This document shows positions 1 through 11,439 of a stretch of DNA of 64,000 bases, piece after piece (the stretch's first letter is position 1; each line of letters starts with the position of its first letter). Under the pieces are notes generated by a model, which had not been told where the DNA came from, ran no database searches, and saw nothing but the letters and a program-made list of their open reading frames with translations. This DNA comes from Asterella californica (Eukaryota; Streptophyta; Marchantiopsida; Marchantiales; Aytoniaceae): NCBI GenBank assembly GCA_036924285.1, contig JAYKYS010000017.1, positions 4,507,501 to 4,571,500 of the forward strand. The letters are read 5' to 3'. The translations under genes and the position numbers were made by a program.

Positions 1-1936
1 TATCTCATGATTTCTCTTAAATTTGGGATAACATTATGAATACCATATTCAACTCTTAACAACCTCATTATGCTTTTTGGTCACCTAACAATCATGTGTG
101 ATAAATTTCGCTTCTCTACTCACATTTTCTTACTTGTGAAAGAAATGAAGGGAAGTGAGTAGAATCATGGCATGAACGTTGTATAGTCTTTCCTTTGTAT
201 AATATATTCCTATTTTGAGAATTAGTAAATTCAGACAGAAATTACTACAACTCAAAAGGGAAAAGTCGTGTTCAAGTAAGCATGAAGGCAGTTCATGCAC
301 CATCGACTTTGATTCGGGAGTAAAAACGATTATGATCTGTTTGTACATGTTTGGCTTGTTGAGTCCATTGTTATGTAAACAAGTTAAACATTAGTACAAG
401 AACAAAAGTTCTTTGTAATTCATTATTCTGATACTTTCAGGAATTACCGTCAGTAGTACTCTGACAGTTTATTTAGACGACACAAAATTATCTTACCGTT
501 TATGGGTTCTGTTTTCTAAGTTGCACCAATTCAGTAGTGGTAATATATTAAACTTAATCATGTCAAAACCAATGGCATAGTGTAATATTGTATTTCCAAC
601 CATCTACTCACTTCGGATGCATATTTTCCACGATTACCAATAACAAGTAGGTTAGTCTGCTCAGCTAGACATACTGCCGGAAAATCATGCTCAAAGTGTA
701 ATTGTCGTGGAATAACCCTTTGACCTTAATAGGATGAGGACAACATAAACATGAACAAGTAGCAGTTTTGTACATTTCGAAAGGGGATATCATTATGTTA
801 CTGTTATCTCAATTTTTCCTATCTAAATTGATAACGTAGATATATCAAGCAACAATAAATAAAGCTTCTCTTTGTATTTCCTACTCTATGGATCTCGGCG
901 CTGGCTCTTCTCCTCACTAGATCCTTTCTAAAGCTGAACTGGGAAACATCGGAGAGAAATTTTCGATATATCTATTCCATTTTGAGCTTTCTAAAGCAGT
1001 TATAGGTGTAAAGCAAAGCTTCTATATAGTAATTTAATAAATCTCATTGAGTCGAGTTTGCACGACATGTGACATGTTTTCCTTATTTGGGAATAACTAA
1101 AATGAGATTGGTGTTATTTTCTTACATTACATGTCCAGCAGAATTGATATGTACTTGATATGTTTAAACTTTAGTTCAACTGAATTCCAACTTCGGGTAG
1201 GTAATGATGCATGCATCTAATATTCCACACAACCTTCTGAAAATAAGTTCAACATCATCAGTAATCTTACAACTAGGTTTATAAACTCACATGCTCTTCT
1301 TATAGTTCCATACATCCTTTTACTCATTTGCTTACGAAATTTTACTTTCTTTATGCGAAGTTGAACACATATCACCAACCAACTTTTTCCGTTTACTCTA
1401 TTTGCTCTAATATAACTTCTTCATTTTTTACCTTATTACCTTATCAAAGTTAAATGTCGTGAATCTTCCCGGAGGACTTTATCCGTTTCCTGAAGACAAG
1501 CAGAAACATTAGATATAAGTACAATTGCAAAAACATTGAAGATATAAAACTATATCGTGAAGATTTGCAACCTGTATTTGTGAAGGTTTATGCTGATGTA
1601 AGGACTCTACAAACACGGTGACACCCCTTCGTATGCTATCAAATTCGCAGTATATTTATAATGAAAGAAATAATATATAACATTTTAATATTAAAGTAAC
1701 TCATAATGATATCGGGATATTATATTTATATTCCACTATATACTATAACTTATTAATGAAATATATACAACATTATTTTCATATTAGAGTTTTACATGAT
1801 ATTCTTACTTAAGTTATTAGCGATAGATAAAAACAAGCTTACTTTTATATTAGACTTTAATCTATCAATTATTAGACTTAATTAATCGTTAAATGAATAG
1901 AACGACACAAAAAAGACATATTAAGCAAGATTCTTT
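1..1936. other. AT-rich intergenic DNA without recognisable genes
   Basis: The stretch is strongly AT-rich, unlike the GC-richer elements that follow. The only ORF of any length (72 codons near 130-348, minus) has no recognisable motif and looks like chance. No RNA gene or repeat array was recognised. It ends at the left target-site copy (1933-1936, cttt) of element A. Confidence 0.7.
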
Positions 1937-2228
1937 TGTCACGTCAGTTTGGCTACTCAACTAGGTTGACCGAGTGCGAAGTGGGAAATCCCGGTAAGGC
2001 CGTTAGTGCAGTTAGGGCAAGTTGGTGGGAGTGTCCACAAGGGGTATACTTCGCAAGTAGGGCTTGGAGACCTCAATTCTTCAAGTTGAGCCTTCAAGCT
2101 CCTGGCTATGGTGGGTAGTCTTGTGAGTGAGATCTGGATTCTCTACGAGCACAGAGTGGATTTGGCTCGACTGTAGTGATTGTCTAGTGCCTGTTGGCAT
2201 GGTGGAGTGAGTACAGACCTTGTTATCA
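1937..2228 (+). repeat. 5' terminal repeat A1 of element A
   Basis: These 292 bp recur at 11148-11439 with a modest number of substitutions. The repeat starts TGTCACGTCAG. Unlike a normal LTR pair, the ~110-bp block B that precedes and follows the 3' copy is missing here: upstream is AT-rich flank and downstream is leader. Confidence 0.85.
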
Positions 2229-3600
2229 CTTGAAGAACTCGGATTGCTGCCGGTGGTATCTCCGGAGTTGGCAAATCGTTGATATCTTAGATTTGCAGTT
2301 GCGCACGTGCATGGAGTGATTCGTTTTGATGTTGTGATCAATCGCTGTGTGGATGGGTGTCATCTGAACCTGTTCTCAGTTGATTTGGTGGTGAGGTAGT
2401 GCGGAAGCGTTGCTGAAATTTGGCAGAATGTGTTGAAGTGACATGTTTCGGGCTGAAGTGCGCATTTGGGCGTGGCAGATGAAATAGTCGACAATGTCAG
2501 ACCGATGTGGGCTCGTGGGAAGACGGTCCTAGTGCACGAAGTTTCACGAAGTTTGGTCGAACCGTTTGTGAGTTATGAGAAGTCGAAATTTCTGGTGACG
2601 GGTTTTGTGACGGATTTTAGGTCGGCAGAAGTGCGTCGGGAGGCTTCGAGGAGTAGAGGTGCGTGAGTGCAGAGGCGTGAGAGCAGAGTGCGAGAGTGCG
2701 GAGGCGGAGCGGAGCCTGAGCTTGAGCTTGTGCCCGCCGCAAGCTAGCTTGCTGACGTGCGTGAGAGAGATATCCAAGTTTCAGTTGTGTGGGAAGTGTA
2801 AAACCAGTAGGTCACCCATCCCAACACTATTTCTGGACTTGGACGCTTAACTCTGTAGTCTTAGCTTTGGCTGTACCACTAGATCAATAGCTCTTGGTGT
2901 CTTACATGGATGCGTGCAAGTACTTAGGGGCTAGTTTAAGGTAGTAGGAGACCTGCTCGCACGTTCCTAGAGGAGTGGTAGGGCGACCCCAGAGTACTAG
3001 AGGGAAGCTGCTGTTGTGGTAGTGTTTGTCTATACCGTAAAGATGCGTATGGAGACAGTTGGTGGTAGTTGTCTTGGGTGAGCTAATAGAACTACCATGT
3101 TAATATTTTGAGAGCTACTAGAGGTGTGGACGTCTAGTTAGTAACCTTAGGTGCAGGTTATGACAATCGATGACCATATATTGTGCATGTGGTCACCGAA
3201 GAAGACGCGTCAATCCGAGTGGGGCTGGGTTTCTCTTTATGTGAATGTTTGAGTGTGGAGGACTATCGTTTGGACTTCTTGTGGCTGGAACCCCTCCATA
3301 TTCTACTTCCTGTTTGTGCGCCGTGTTTGCTTGTGTTGGCGCTTGATGTCTAGAGTAAGTTCACTCTAGTGTGCTGTCCGCAGTGAGGCTAGAGTGATGA
3401 CCAGTCAGACTATCTTTGTTTCTCTCGCGGTGCAGTTCGTGTGACGACCAACAAACCGTGGGAGGCTGCTTGTGGTGATGGCAGGTACAGGTTGCCCTTA
3501 CCTTGACCGTCCTAGTAAGAGATAGGTGAGCTCAGTAGGAGCGGGGATAGGCAAGTTGTAGTTACGGTGGTGACGGGGATTTCGGCATTCTGGTTAGAGA
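2229..3600 (+). other. Untranslated leader of element A with candidate primer-binding site
   Basis: About 1.37 kb between A1 and gag. TGGTATC at 2254-2260 equals the start of many primer-binding sites complementary to a tRNA 3' end. The same heptamer is conserved in element C (40942-40948, minus), but the following bases do not match the usual initiator-Met site, so the primer is uncertain. Short ORFs here (around 2466-2850) lack motifs. A purine-rich GC patch lies near 2690-2745. Confidence 0.55.
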
Positions 3601-5082
3601 GTGTGTCTGCGAGATTCTATCACCACGGAGTTCTCGGGAGGTTCTGGTGGGGACTTCTCGGACAGTGGATATACACGGAGTGGGGTGAGATACCGACTAC
3701 TTACACCATTGCCGTTGGTTGTTCCAGAGGACGAGTTAGACGCAAACAACACGTTTTCTGATGGTGAGTCTAGTGTCGCCACATCGTTGTTGAGGGACAT
3801 GGACGAGATCTATGGAGCCACGAAGGGGCCTCGATGTTACTCGGATACGGTGGGTACCATTGAGCTGGATGACTTCATCCAAGAGTTTGACAGTTGGTGC
3901 GATCTGCAGCAGATGCGGAACCCACAATTGTTCACACCTTTCATGACGTGGAAGGGTTTGTTTCAGCACTTGGAGGGACCGCTGATGGACGATTATCACG
4001 AGTTCAGGCAAGACTACGGTGTTGAGATTGAGTTGTGGAAACAACATTGGTCTCCCAACTATGTTTCTATCACTACTGGTGCAGTTTCGGGAGGCGTAGC
4101 ACCTATGAGTTCGGGTGCCAGTAGCAATGGTACATCCACGGATGGCGGAGTACTTGCTACCAGCGGTGCGTCCACTAGTAGTGGAGCAGGTGGTAGTGCG
4201 AACGGGATACCACCAGGGTTTAACCCTGTGGTTCAATTCTTCCACTGTTTGAGGAAGAACTATCAAGGTGTGCGGACCGATAAGTTGAGGAGTCTGCATG
4301 AGTTCCAGCGGAAGACTGGAGAGAACCTACGCGAGGCGTTTACTCGCATGAGGCGGTTGATCAGCGTTACCCAAGGGGTGACAGAAGCACATGCAGTCAA
4401 GTTCTGGTATGAGATACTAGACCAAGAGCTACGTAGGAGAGTCAGAGATGTCACTCTCCTTAGAGACACCGTCAAAGTCGGTCTGACTTTAGCGGTTGTC
4501 TTTGGTTTGGCTGAGCGGATAGAACTCAACATGGTAGAGGAGAGGGTGGTGACTGCCGGGTTCAGCAGGGACGCATCACATGAGGCGACCTCCTCTTCTC
4601 GAGGATCACAGGCTGCGCAACAGCGTGGTGGTGGTGGGGTAAGGATCGTGCTGAGCACTCACGATCCCATGGAGGTGCTGGAGGATCTGGTGGACAGAAG
4701 CCCATGCCGTCCTTCTCTAGTCAACAGCAAGCAAGTCCTTGCTGGACGTGTGATGGTCCTCATCAACAGAAAGATTGTCCACAAAGGAGAGGTAGTTATG
4801 AGACATCTGGGACGTCTCAAGCGATGCCTACACATTGTGAGCATTGCGGATGATCAAGTCACAGTAGTGACCGTTGTTTTTATCTCCATCCTGAACTACG
4901 GCAAGGGAAGGCTGATAGTGGACGAGGCGGAGGAGCTCAGAGAGGCCGTGGTGGTCGAGTTGGAGGTAGAGGTCCTGCACCTGGGAGAGGACCAGTCGGT
5001 CCATTGCTTGCTACGACGTCAGAAGCAGGTATGGCTGCTCGGATTGAGTAGTTGGAGCAGAGGATTGCTAGTATGGCTATGA
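3601..5082 (+). pseudogene. gag: Gag of element A (frameshifted)
   Basis: The structural protein that packages element RNA. The first ~345 codons form a capsid-like helical region (FIQEFDSWCDL, LHEFQRKTGENLREAF), followed by a Gly/Arg-rich linker. After about residue 345 the open frame leaves the gag frame. The nucleocapsid instead reads in another frame: two CCHC zinc knuckles, the first at 4740-4778 (CWTCDGPHQQKDC) and the second from 4836 (CEHCG...H....C), the latter containing a stop. Element C keeps this whole C-terminal part open, showing that A has a frameshift near 4640. A Ser/Gly/Thr-rich insert lies at about residues 160-205. The start is taken from the first Met in the long frame; an upstream start is possible. 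Confidence 0.75.
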
Positions 5083-5150
5083 CTCAGTGAAGATCTGGTG
5101 GAACAGAAACTTCCACGTCTTATGGAGAAAAAGGAGGTGACTTCGACTTC

Positions 5151-6380
5151 ATGGCTGGTGTGGCGCAGATTGAGACATCTGCGACAGTGACTCGGAGTGC
5201 AGTACGTATCTCTGAACCACGAGGTGCATCAGTGGAGTTGGATCCACAACGCGGGGAGGCTGATAGACAGGCCAGGCTTCCTCAGTCGTTCACTCTATCA
5301 GAGACATTGAGGACCACTTCTATGGTTCCTAAACAGCCTACCGATGGTGTAGTGGAGTTGGAGGTATCGACATCCAGGAGTGGAGGTGATGCGAGTCAAC
5401 CTTTGACGTATGTAGACGAAACGTCGAACCCAATGTTGGGAGCGGCTACAATAGTTTTGTGAGCCTCACTATTTTCAGCCACGGATATGAGAGCATTGGG
5501 AGTCAGCTTGGCTCTAGTGTTCCAGTTGGCAGCCACGACCAGTGAGAGCGAGGATGTGGTTACTTCTAGTGCTGAGGTGGTTCAGCGAGAGATGATAGAT
5601 GTGTCCATGGAGTCGAAGATCAGGACGGCTACTAGTGGTACTTGACAAGCGACGACTGCCAAGCTAGATGAGTTATTAGCTAGGCCGACAATTGACCGTG
5701 CTGGATTGGCACCAGGTGTGGTGTTGTTGGACAACATAAGTGATATCTTCTGTTTGGTGGCACCTTCAGGGAAGGTGTATCGATCACAGAAAGTGTTGTT
5801 AGACTCTGGAGCCCAACCGTTGATGTTGGAAAAGGCGGCGTGTATCGGTTTGGGTATGAGGAAGTCCGAAGTGGAGAGATGTCCATTCCAGCTACAGACA
5901 TCTCTAGGGGGATTAAGAGGTACAACTCTACACATGACACGCGAGTTGTTGACGTTGAGAGTTCGACCAGATCATCCTATGGATGACTCCATGGTGAGGG
6001 TCAAGGCTATCGTTACGGCCGCGGAGTCTTATGATGTATTGGTTGGAAGTGCCGTATTATACCATATGGGGTTCGTGATCGACTATTGGACGGAGACAAC
6101 ATCTTACAGATCGGGTTGGCAGTCCGGTGAGGGACGAATGAGCCGCTTACCAGTGCGGTTCAGTGCTAGAGTTGGGACAATGGAGCTTACATCAGAGACG
6201 ACGACATCCGTTGCAGGGTTCAGTTTGGTCATCACTTGGCCTGGCGAGTTGTTAGAGGGCAATGCCCATGCGAAAGATACTCCAGTCTTTGAGAAGATGG
6301 AGGACATGCCTAACATGTCTATGTTAGTACCATCTGCCTTGGATGTTCCACTCTGGAGTTCGAGTGGAGATTTGCAGTAG
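5151..6380 (+). pseudogene. Aspartic protease region of element A pol
   Basis: N-terminal part of pol; it would cleave the polyprotein. An N-terminal linker (from MAGVAQIETS) leads to a retropepsin-like domain with the active-site triad DSG in LLDSGAQPLML at about 5790-5825 and a hydrophobic strand ending VLVGSAVLYHMGF near 6040-6075. The frame is broken at 5461 and 5643 and ends with a stop at 6378, directly before the methyltransferase in the same frame. The counterpart in element C (36221-37684) is open throughout, so protease and methyltransferase were originally one frame. Confidence 0.75.
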
Positions 6381-6392
6381 GATGCTGATCGG

Positions 6393-7498
6393 TTGGTGCA
6401 ACAAGTTTGGAGTGAAGCCTTTGTACCGCCAGTAGAGGAACACCGAGATGTTCCTGTTACTGACCCTGTGACCTTAACACCATTGGATACGACTCCCATT
6501 GCATGGCAGTATCCAAAGGAGGGTGTGTGTGTGCTAGAACTGTTTGGAGAGATCAGCACAGGTTTGGCTGCGGTATTGCAAGCAGACATACAAGTACAGC
6601 GATACTTGTATGTGGAGAGAGATGAGGTCGCAAGACACGTCTCATTGCGTCGCGTGGCACGTTTGGTGTAGAGATATCCTGAGTTGTTGTCTATATCAGA
6701 TGTTAGAGAATACCAGCAAGCATTACCGTCAGATATTTCGCTACTGGGGGCGCAAGATCTCACGTTTGTTGACACCATTCACTTGGTGATAGCCGGATGG
6801 CCATGTCAAGGTCACACGCGTGCTGGGAGAGGTCAGGGTTTACATGATCCGCGATCTAGGATGTTCTAGGAAATGTTATGGAACTTATGACATCTCCAGA
6901 TGCATCAAGTGGATTCTCCAACGTACAGCTTGGAGAACGTTCCTTTGTTGGATGATGCTCGTGCACATATGATGACGAGTGTGCATCACGTATAGTCATG
7001 GATCGGATCGGCAGTGTTGTTAGATGTAGCAAGAGTGGGATCTCGTGCACATCGTCCACGGTTATGGTGGACAAACTTGTTATCGAAAGAGGTGCTCAAG
7101 CGCGCACACGATGTAGTGAGACGACCAGCGCACCTCACAGTTGATGACATCTTGGATGCAAGACGACGATCTCAAGTAGTGGGAGTCGTCGATAGGTCAC
7201 TCATGGTAGTGGTGAACCTAGTGGGACGACCTATGACAGCGTTATCCACTTTGGTGAGCTTTCTAGCGTCATATGCTTATAGGGATGGAGGACCTGGGCT
7301 TGTATGGGATGCTCGGTTACAACAGTTGGTGGAGCTCCATGCCAACGAGAGAGAGAGAGCGATGGGTTTTCTTACGGTACGACGGCAGTAGCTTCGGTGT
7401 CGGAGGCTTCACGTCGTCAAGTGTTGGGTCAAGCAATGGACTTGAACTGCTTGACATGGATTGTTAGCCTTAGATTCGCTGAGCAACGTCGGATGTGA
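6393..7498 (+). pseudogene. Cytosine-5 DNA methyltransferase domain inside element A pol
   Basis: This would transfer a methyl group from S-adenosylmethionine to carbon 5 of cytosine. Conserved motifs appear in the canonical order: motif I VLELFGEISTGLAAVLQA (about 6530-6585), motif IV with the catalytic Pro-Cys IAGWPCQGHTRAGRGQGL (about 6790-6843), motif VI LENVPLL (about 6929-6950), motif VIII RAHRPRLWWTNL (about 7044-7080), motif IX region AYRDGGPGLVWD and ERERAMGF, and motif X region RRQVLGQAMDLNCL in a shifted frame (about 7410-7455). Breaks: stop at 6669, stop after RMF at 6867, two more stops before motif VIII, and a frameshift near 7365. The GGPG/MGF stretch resembles DNMT3/DRM-type enzymes more than Dcm, an impression by eye. 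It sits between protease and RT, so it is part of the element rather than a host gene. Confidence 0.85.
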
Positions 7499-7780
7499 TT
7501 GACGAGTATTATTGCTCGGACACTCCTGACCTCTTTGCCTACCGGGTCGGTGGAGATAAAGGCTGGAGGCGAGGCATGTGGAGTTCGTCATCCTTGGACA
7601 TCATGGGATGTTCGTCATCTTTGGACATCATGGGATGTCATAGGAGAGAGTTTGGAGCTTGCAGCTAGAACTGCAGAAGTTTTTCGCACAGTAGCAGTGG
7701 AGGTTGTTGGTGATGAGCAGAAGGAAACTGCTCCAGAGGCTGCAAGATAGCAGTCAACGACTTCGTCTTCTATCTCTAGC
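7499..7780 (+). other. Linker between methyltransferase and reverse transcriptase in element A
   Basis: This region reads in the RT frame as low-complexity linker. A 26-29-bp unit (ttggacatcatgggatgt and flanks) is tandemly duplicated at about 7588-7640; element C has one copy. A stop lies at about 7748. Confidence 0.5.
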
Positions 7781-9261
7781 ATGGTGACAGAGGATACTTG
7801 GGAGCTAGAGATTGGACCCAAGCTTATAAGAGAGGAGAGACGAAGAGTTCATAGATTCTTGAAGAGTTACAAGAATTGTTTTGCCTTCAGTATGAAGGAT
7901 TTGGGTACCTTGAAGAGACCGGGTATACGGATCGACTTGACTAATGACACGTCAATCTTTCGACGTCCTTACAGATACAGTGACATGGAGAGAACCTTGA
8001 TCTAGAGCAGGACTCAAGACTTGGTGGAAGCTGGGTTGGTGGAGATGTCGCATGGAGAGTATGCATCTGTCACAGTTATGTCAGCAAAGAAGGATATGTA
8101 TGACACCTACACAGATAGACGCATGTGTGGAGACTATCGTCTTGTCAATCAGCAGACGAAGTCCGATAAGTATACCATGTCGACACCTGAGGAGATCTTT
8201 GATGCAGTAGGGCATGTGAAGATCTTCAGTACTTTGGATCTTTGAGCAGGGTATCATCAGTTGCCGGTGAGAGAAGAAGATAAGCCCAAGACAGCATTAT
8301 GGGAGATTGACTCTCACGGCAAGGATTGTTCGTATCAGTGGCGGTTCTTATCATTTGGGTTGAAGAATGCCCTTGCTGAATTTCAAAGAGTGATGGATAG
8401 GATCCTAGCAAGATTGAATTTTGTCAGATGTTATATTGACGACATCTTAGTCTATAGTGCTACAGTGGAAGAGCACGAGAGACACTTACGGGATATGTTC
8501 GAGCGGGGCACTTCCCAGGGTTGAAGTTACACCCTGGGAAGTGCAAGTTCTTTCAAGAGTTGGTAGAATATCTGGGTCACACCATCTACCCATGTGGATT
8601 GGGTGTTCAACTGACGAAGGTCGAGGTCGTTGCACGTATCTCACGCCCCACAGATGTGAGTCGAGTTCGAGCATTTGTTGGTTTGACGAACTTCTATCGT
8701 CAATACGTGAAAGGGTTTAGTGCAATTACGAAGTCATTGACCAAGCTGATGAAGGTGGACCAGGAGTGACAATGGGGAGATGAGCAGGAGCGAGCTTTTG
8801 TGAAGCTCAAGGATAGGTTGACATCTGCTCCCATCTTGAGGAGACCCGTTAGGAGACGTCCTTTTCAACTACACACTGATTGGAGTATGTTGAGATTTGG
8901 AGCAGTGCTGACTCAACATGATGATGAGAAAAAGGACTTGGTGGCATATGCCAATCGCTCCAACAATTCGGCAGAGGTAAGGTATAGTTCGTACGAGGAG
9001 GAGTGTTTAGCTGCAGTGTGGACTGTTGCACACTTCCGATGTTACTTGTTTGAGAACCCCTTTACTCTCATCACTGATCACCGGCCGCTCAAGTGGTTGA
9101 TGAAGTCCGACAAGCTTACAAGAAACCTTGCACGATGGGCTTTGATCTTACAGGAGTATGAATTCCAGGTAGTGCATAGATCGGGAGTTGCAAACCTAGA
9201 TGCTGATGGGTTGAGTCGTAACTCATGCACGAGTCAGCAGGATCAGATTGGGACTCGATGA
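7781..9261 (+). pseudogene. pol: Reverse transcriptase and RNase H of element A
   Basis: Copies element RNA into DNA. RT motifs: FRRPYRYSD, MCGDYRLVNQQT, KIFSTLDL, QWRFLSFGLKNALAEFQRVM, and the catalytic box YIDDILVYS near 8430-8456, then KLHPGKCKFF and VRAFVGLTNFYRQYV of the thumb/connection. RNase H follows, with LHTDWSMLRFGAVL, a SSYEEECLAAVW glutamate and LITDHRPLKWL, ending at ADGLSRN. This is the classic Ty3/gypsy RT-RH block. Stops lie at 8003, 8243 and 8767, with a frameshift near 8510. The Asp pair of the RT active site is intact. Confidence 0.9.
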
Positions 9262-9327
9262 CATGACGAGGTTGATGGGGAGATAGTGTCAAGGTGGCAT
9301 GCATCTTCCTTTCTTTGTGTGTTGGTC

Positions 9328-10326
9328 ATGAACTCTAGTATGGAGGGCCAAGTCATATCTTTCTCTAGTCAGAGAGTAGATGATGAGTCTCCAGATCTTG
9401 AGAGTGGGGATGGTGTTCCAAGCCAGTGAGATATCCATGACGATGTGACTGTGATGGAGTATCTACGTACTAGCGTGGTGGTAGGCACAGTAAGTGTCAA
9501 GGAGCGAGATCGTGTCCTTCAACGAGCGAAGAGATTTCGACGAGAAAGACGACATGTACTTCGAGTGTGGGATGATGGGAGAGTACGGATAGTGCCACAT
9601 CCATCCTAGAGGGCACAGTTAGTACGACATGCTCATGAGGAGTTGGGACATTTTGGAGTGAAACGCACGCATAGCTTACTCCAAGGACAGTATTGGTGGC
9701 GTGGTATGCACGTCGATGTGCAATAGTTTGTCGCACGATGTGTGGTTTGTGATCGGGTACGAGCATCGTTTAATGCTTCTACTCTACAGTTACACCACTT
9801 ATCGATTATGGGGTTGGGTTACTGTTGGAGTTTGGATTTTGCGGTATCCTTATCGTTGACGGTACGTCATCATCGGTATGTGTTGGTGATGGTGGAGCAC
9901 TTCTCCAAGTGGATTGAGTTGGTGGCATTATCAGACAAGGCGAGTGAAGGGACGGCGTATGCGTTCTTAGATCGAGTGCTAAGTCGTTTTGGAGCACCAA
10001 CTGAAGTGCTGACAGACCAAGGTACAGAGTTCCTTGGTGAGTTTCAGGCCTTGTGTGATCAGGCGCTGATTGATCATCGAACTACATCTCGAGATCATCT
10101 TGAGGCGGATGGTTTGGCGGAGAGGATAGTTCAGACGGTGAAGAGAGGATTGCGCAAGTATGGCTTACAGAAGGGCCACTTGGGAGACTGGGATGTGCAG
10201 TTACCATGGTTGGCTATGGGACACCATTTTAGTCGACAAGCGTCTTTGACTTCCTTCTCATCGTATTTTCTATTATACGGTCGAGATCCAGATCTACCTT
10301 CGACCATCCATCGTGGTTCTGCTTAG
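9328..10326 (+). pseudogene. DDE integrase of element A
   Basis: Inserts the cDNA copy into the genome. The N-terminal HHCC zinc module is visible as HAHEELGHFG ... CVVCDR (about 9630-9755). The core has the first Asp in WSLDFAVSL, the second in VLTDQGTEFLGEF, and the Glu region in HLEADGLAERIVQTVKRG. Stops interrupt at 9428-9430, 9607-9609 and 9724-9726, and the frame closes at 10324. Element C keeps the same region open for 290 codons. The downstream C-terminal part continues in the neighbouring entry. Confidence 0.85.
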
Positions 10327-10866
10327 GTGCTGAACCTTGATGACCCGGATATGTGAGTGAGAGCATGTTCTCAACGAGCAGAGACATTTCGGAGAGCATG
10401 CCCATGGCTTTTGAGAATCTAGCGATTGCTCAGCATAGAGACACATTGCGATATGCAACCATCCGAGGAGGAGGTTACCAGTCATCGATTCATAAGTTTC
10501 ATCTTGACGATTATATCTATCTGCAGCAGACTGCACCTATGACGTTGGATGTGACCGCAAGATGCACTATTTTACGAGTGCGTGAGGTGTTACCTTATGG
10601 AGTACTCATGTTAGATGGTCTTGATGGTGTTGTTTGGAAGGACCATGTGCGTAATTGCACACCATGTCATCTTCCTAACATCGATGGTATCCCCAAGCTT
10701 GGCAGTTGTACATGCGGGCTTGAGGTGTATGTCGTGTGGGTCTGCTGGTGGAGCAGCCCATATGTTGGTGTGTGATGGTTGTTCGAGAGGTTGGCACATG
10801 TCATGTTTGACTCCACCTCTCACTGTCATCCCTATTGGACGGTGGGTTTATCCTCGATATATATAG
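10327..10866 (+). pseudogene. Integrase C-terminal module plus PHD finger of element A
   Basis: After the DDE core comes a module with YIYLQQTAP, TILRVREVLPYGVLML and HVRNCTPCHLP, as in integrase tails that bind nucleic acid. It is followed by a zinc finger of the C4HC3 PHD type: CMSCGSAGGAAHMLVCDGCS, then RGWHMSCLTPPL and a final pair seen here as YPRYI (10615-10866). The last two Cys are lost (VYPRY for VCPRC), while element C keeps them. PHD fingers typically read histone H3 tails, so the module may have targeted integration, much as chromodomains do in chromoviruses. Frames are mixed because of a shift near 10340. Confidence 0.75.
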
Positions 10867-11040
10867 CATAGATAGCCTATTAGATCTTTGCGTGGTATGG
10901 ATTGCAGACAAACGACTAACGATGGGGTAATGTAGCACCCGGCCTCCTGATCCTTGCACCCATGAAGGTGTATATCCCGTAGTTGCGATATGGAGCTATC
11001 TAAAGTTAGAGGGACCTAACCGTCAGTTAGGGGGATAATT
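10867..11040 (+). other. 3' untranslated segment and polypurine tract of element A
   Basis: Short non-coding stretch after the PHD finger. A purine run (gttagggggata, about 11026-11038) lies immediately before block B1, the position expected for the plus-strand primer. It marks B1, not A2, as the start of the 3' LTR by the usual rule. Element C has gttagaaagg at the same place. Confidence 0.6.
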
Positions 11041-11145
11041 GTGGTACACTTGTGTATGTGTATGACATCGTCCATGTGTTGTGTGTGTGTGTGATGTACC
11101 TCTGACAACAATATATGTTGTGTAGCGATGTGTATGCGCATGACA
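11041..11145 (+). repeat. Block B1 of element A
   Basis: About 105 bp starting gtggtacacttgtg and ending gcgcatgaca, containing a TG-rich microsatellite. It recurs as B2 after the terminal repeat (to 11544) but is absent beside A1. Two bases (gc) separate it from A2, giving the 12-bp palindrome TGACAGCTGTCA at 11141-11152. Confidence 0.85.
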
Positions 11146-11147
11146 GC

Positions 11148-11439
11148 TGTCACGTCAGTTTGGCTACTCAACTAGGTTGATTGAGTGCGAAGTGAGGAAT
11201 CCTGGTAAGGCCGTTAGTGCAGTTAGGGCAAGTTGGTGGGAGTGTCCACAAGGGGTATACTTCGCAGATAGGGCTTGAAGACCTCAGTTCTTCAAGTTGA
11301 GCCTTCAAGCTCATGGCTATGGTGGGTAGTCTTGTGAGTGAGATCTGGATTCTCTACGAACACATAATGGATTTGGCTCGACTATAGTGATTGTCTAGTG
11401 CCTGTTGGCATGATGGAGTGAGTACATACCTTGTTATCA
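11148..11439 (+). repeat. 3' terminal repeat copy A2 of element A
   Basis: The same 292-bp block as 1937-2228, differing at a small number of sites. Homology with A1 stops at ccttgttatca, after which A1 runs into the leader and A2 runs into block B2. Confidence 0.85.

Noticed and set aside
130..348. 72-codon minus-strand ORF in the AT-rich start region
   Set aside because: No motif, no initiation context, and length expected by chance in this composition.
3736..4658. Long minus-strand ORFs opposite gag of element A
   Set aside because: Antisense shadows of gag codons; no motifs, and not kept in element C beyond what the coding strand imposes.
6393..7498. Methyltransferase as a captured or nested host gene
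   Set aside because: It lies in frame between protease and RT in two diverged elements, without its own flanks or repeats.
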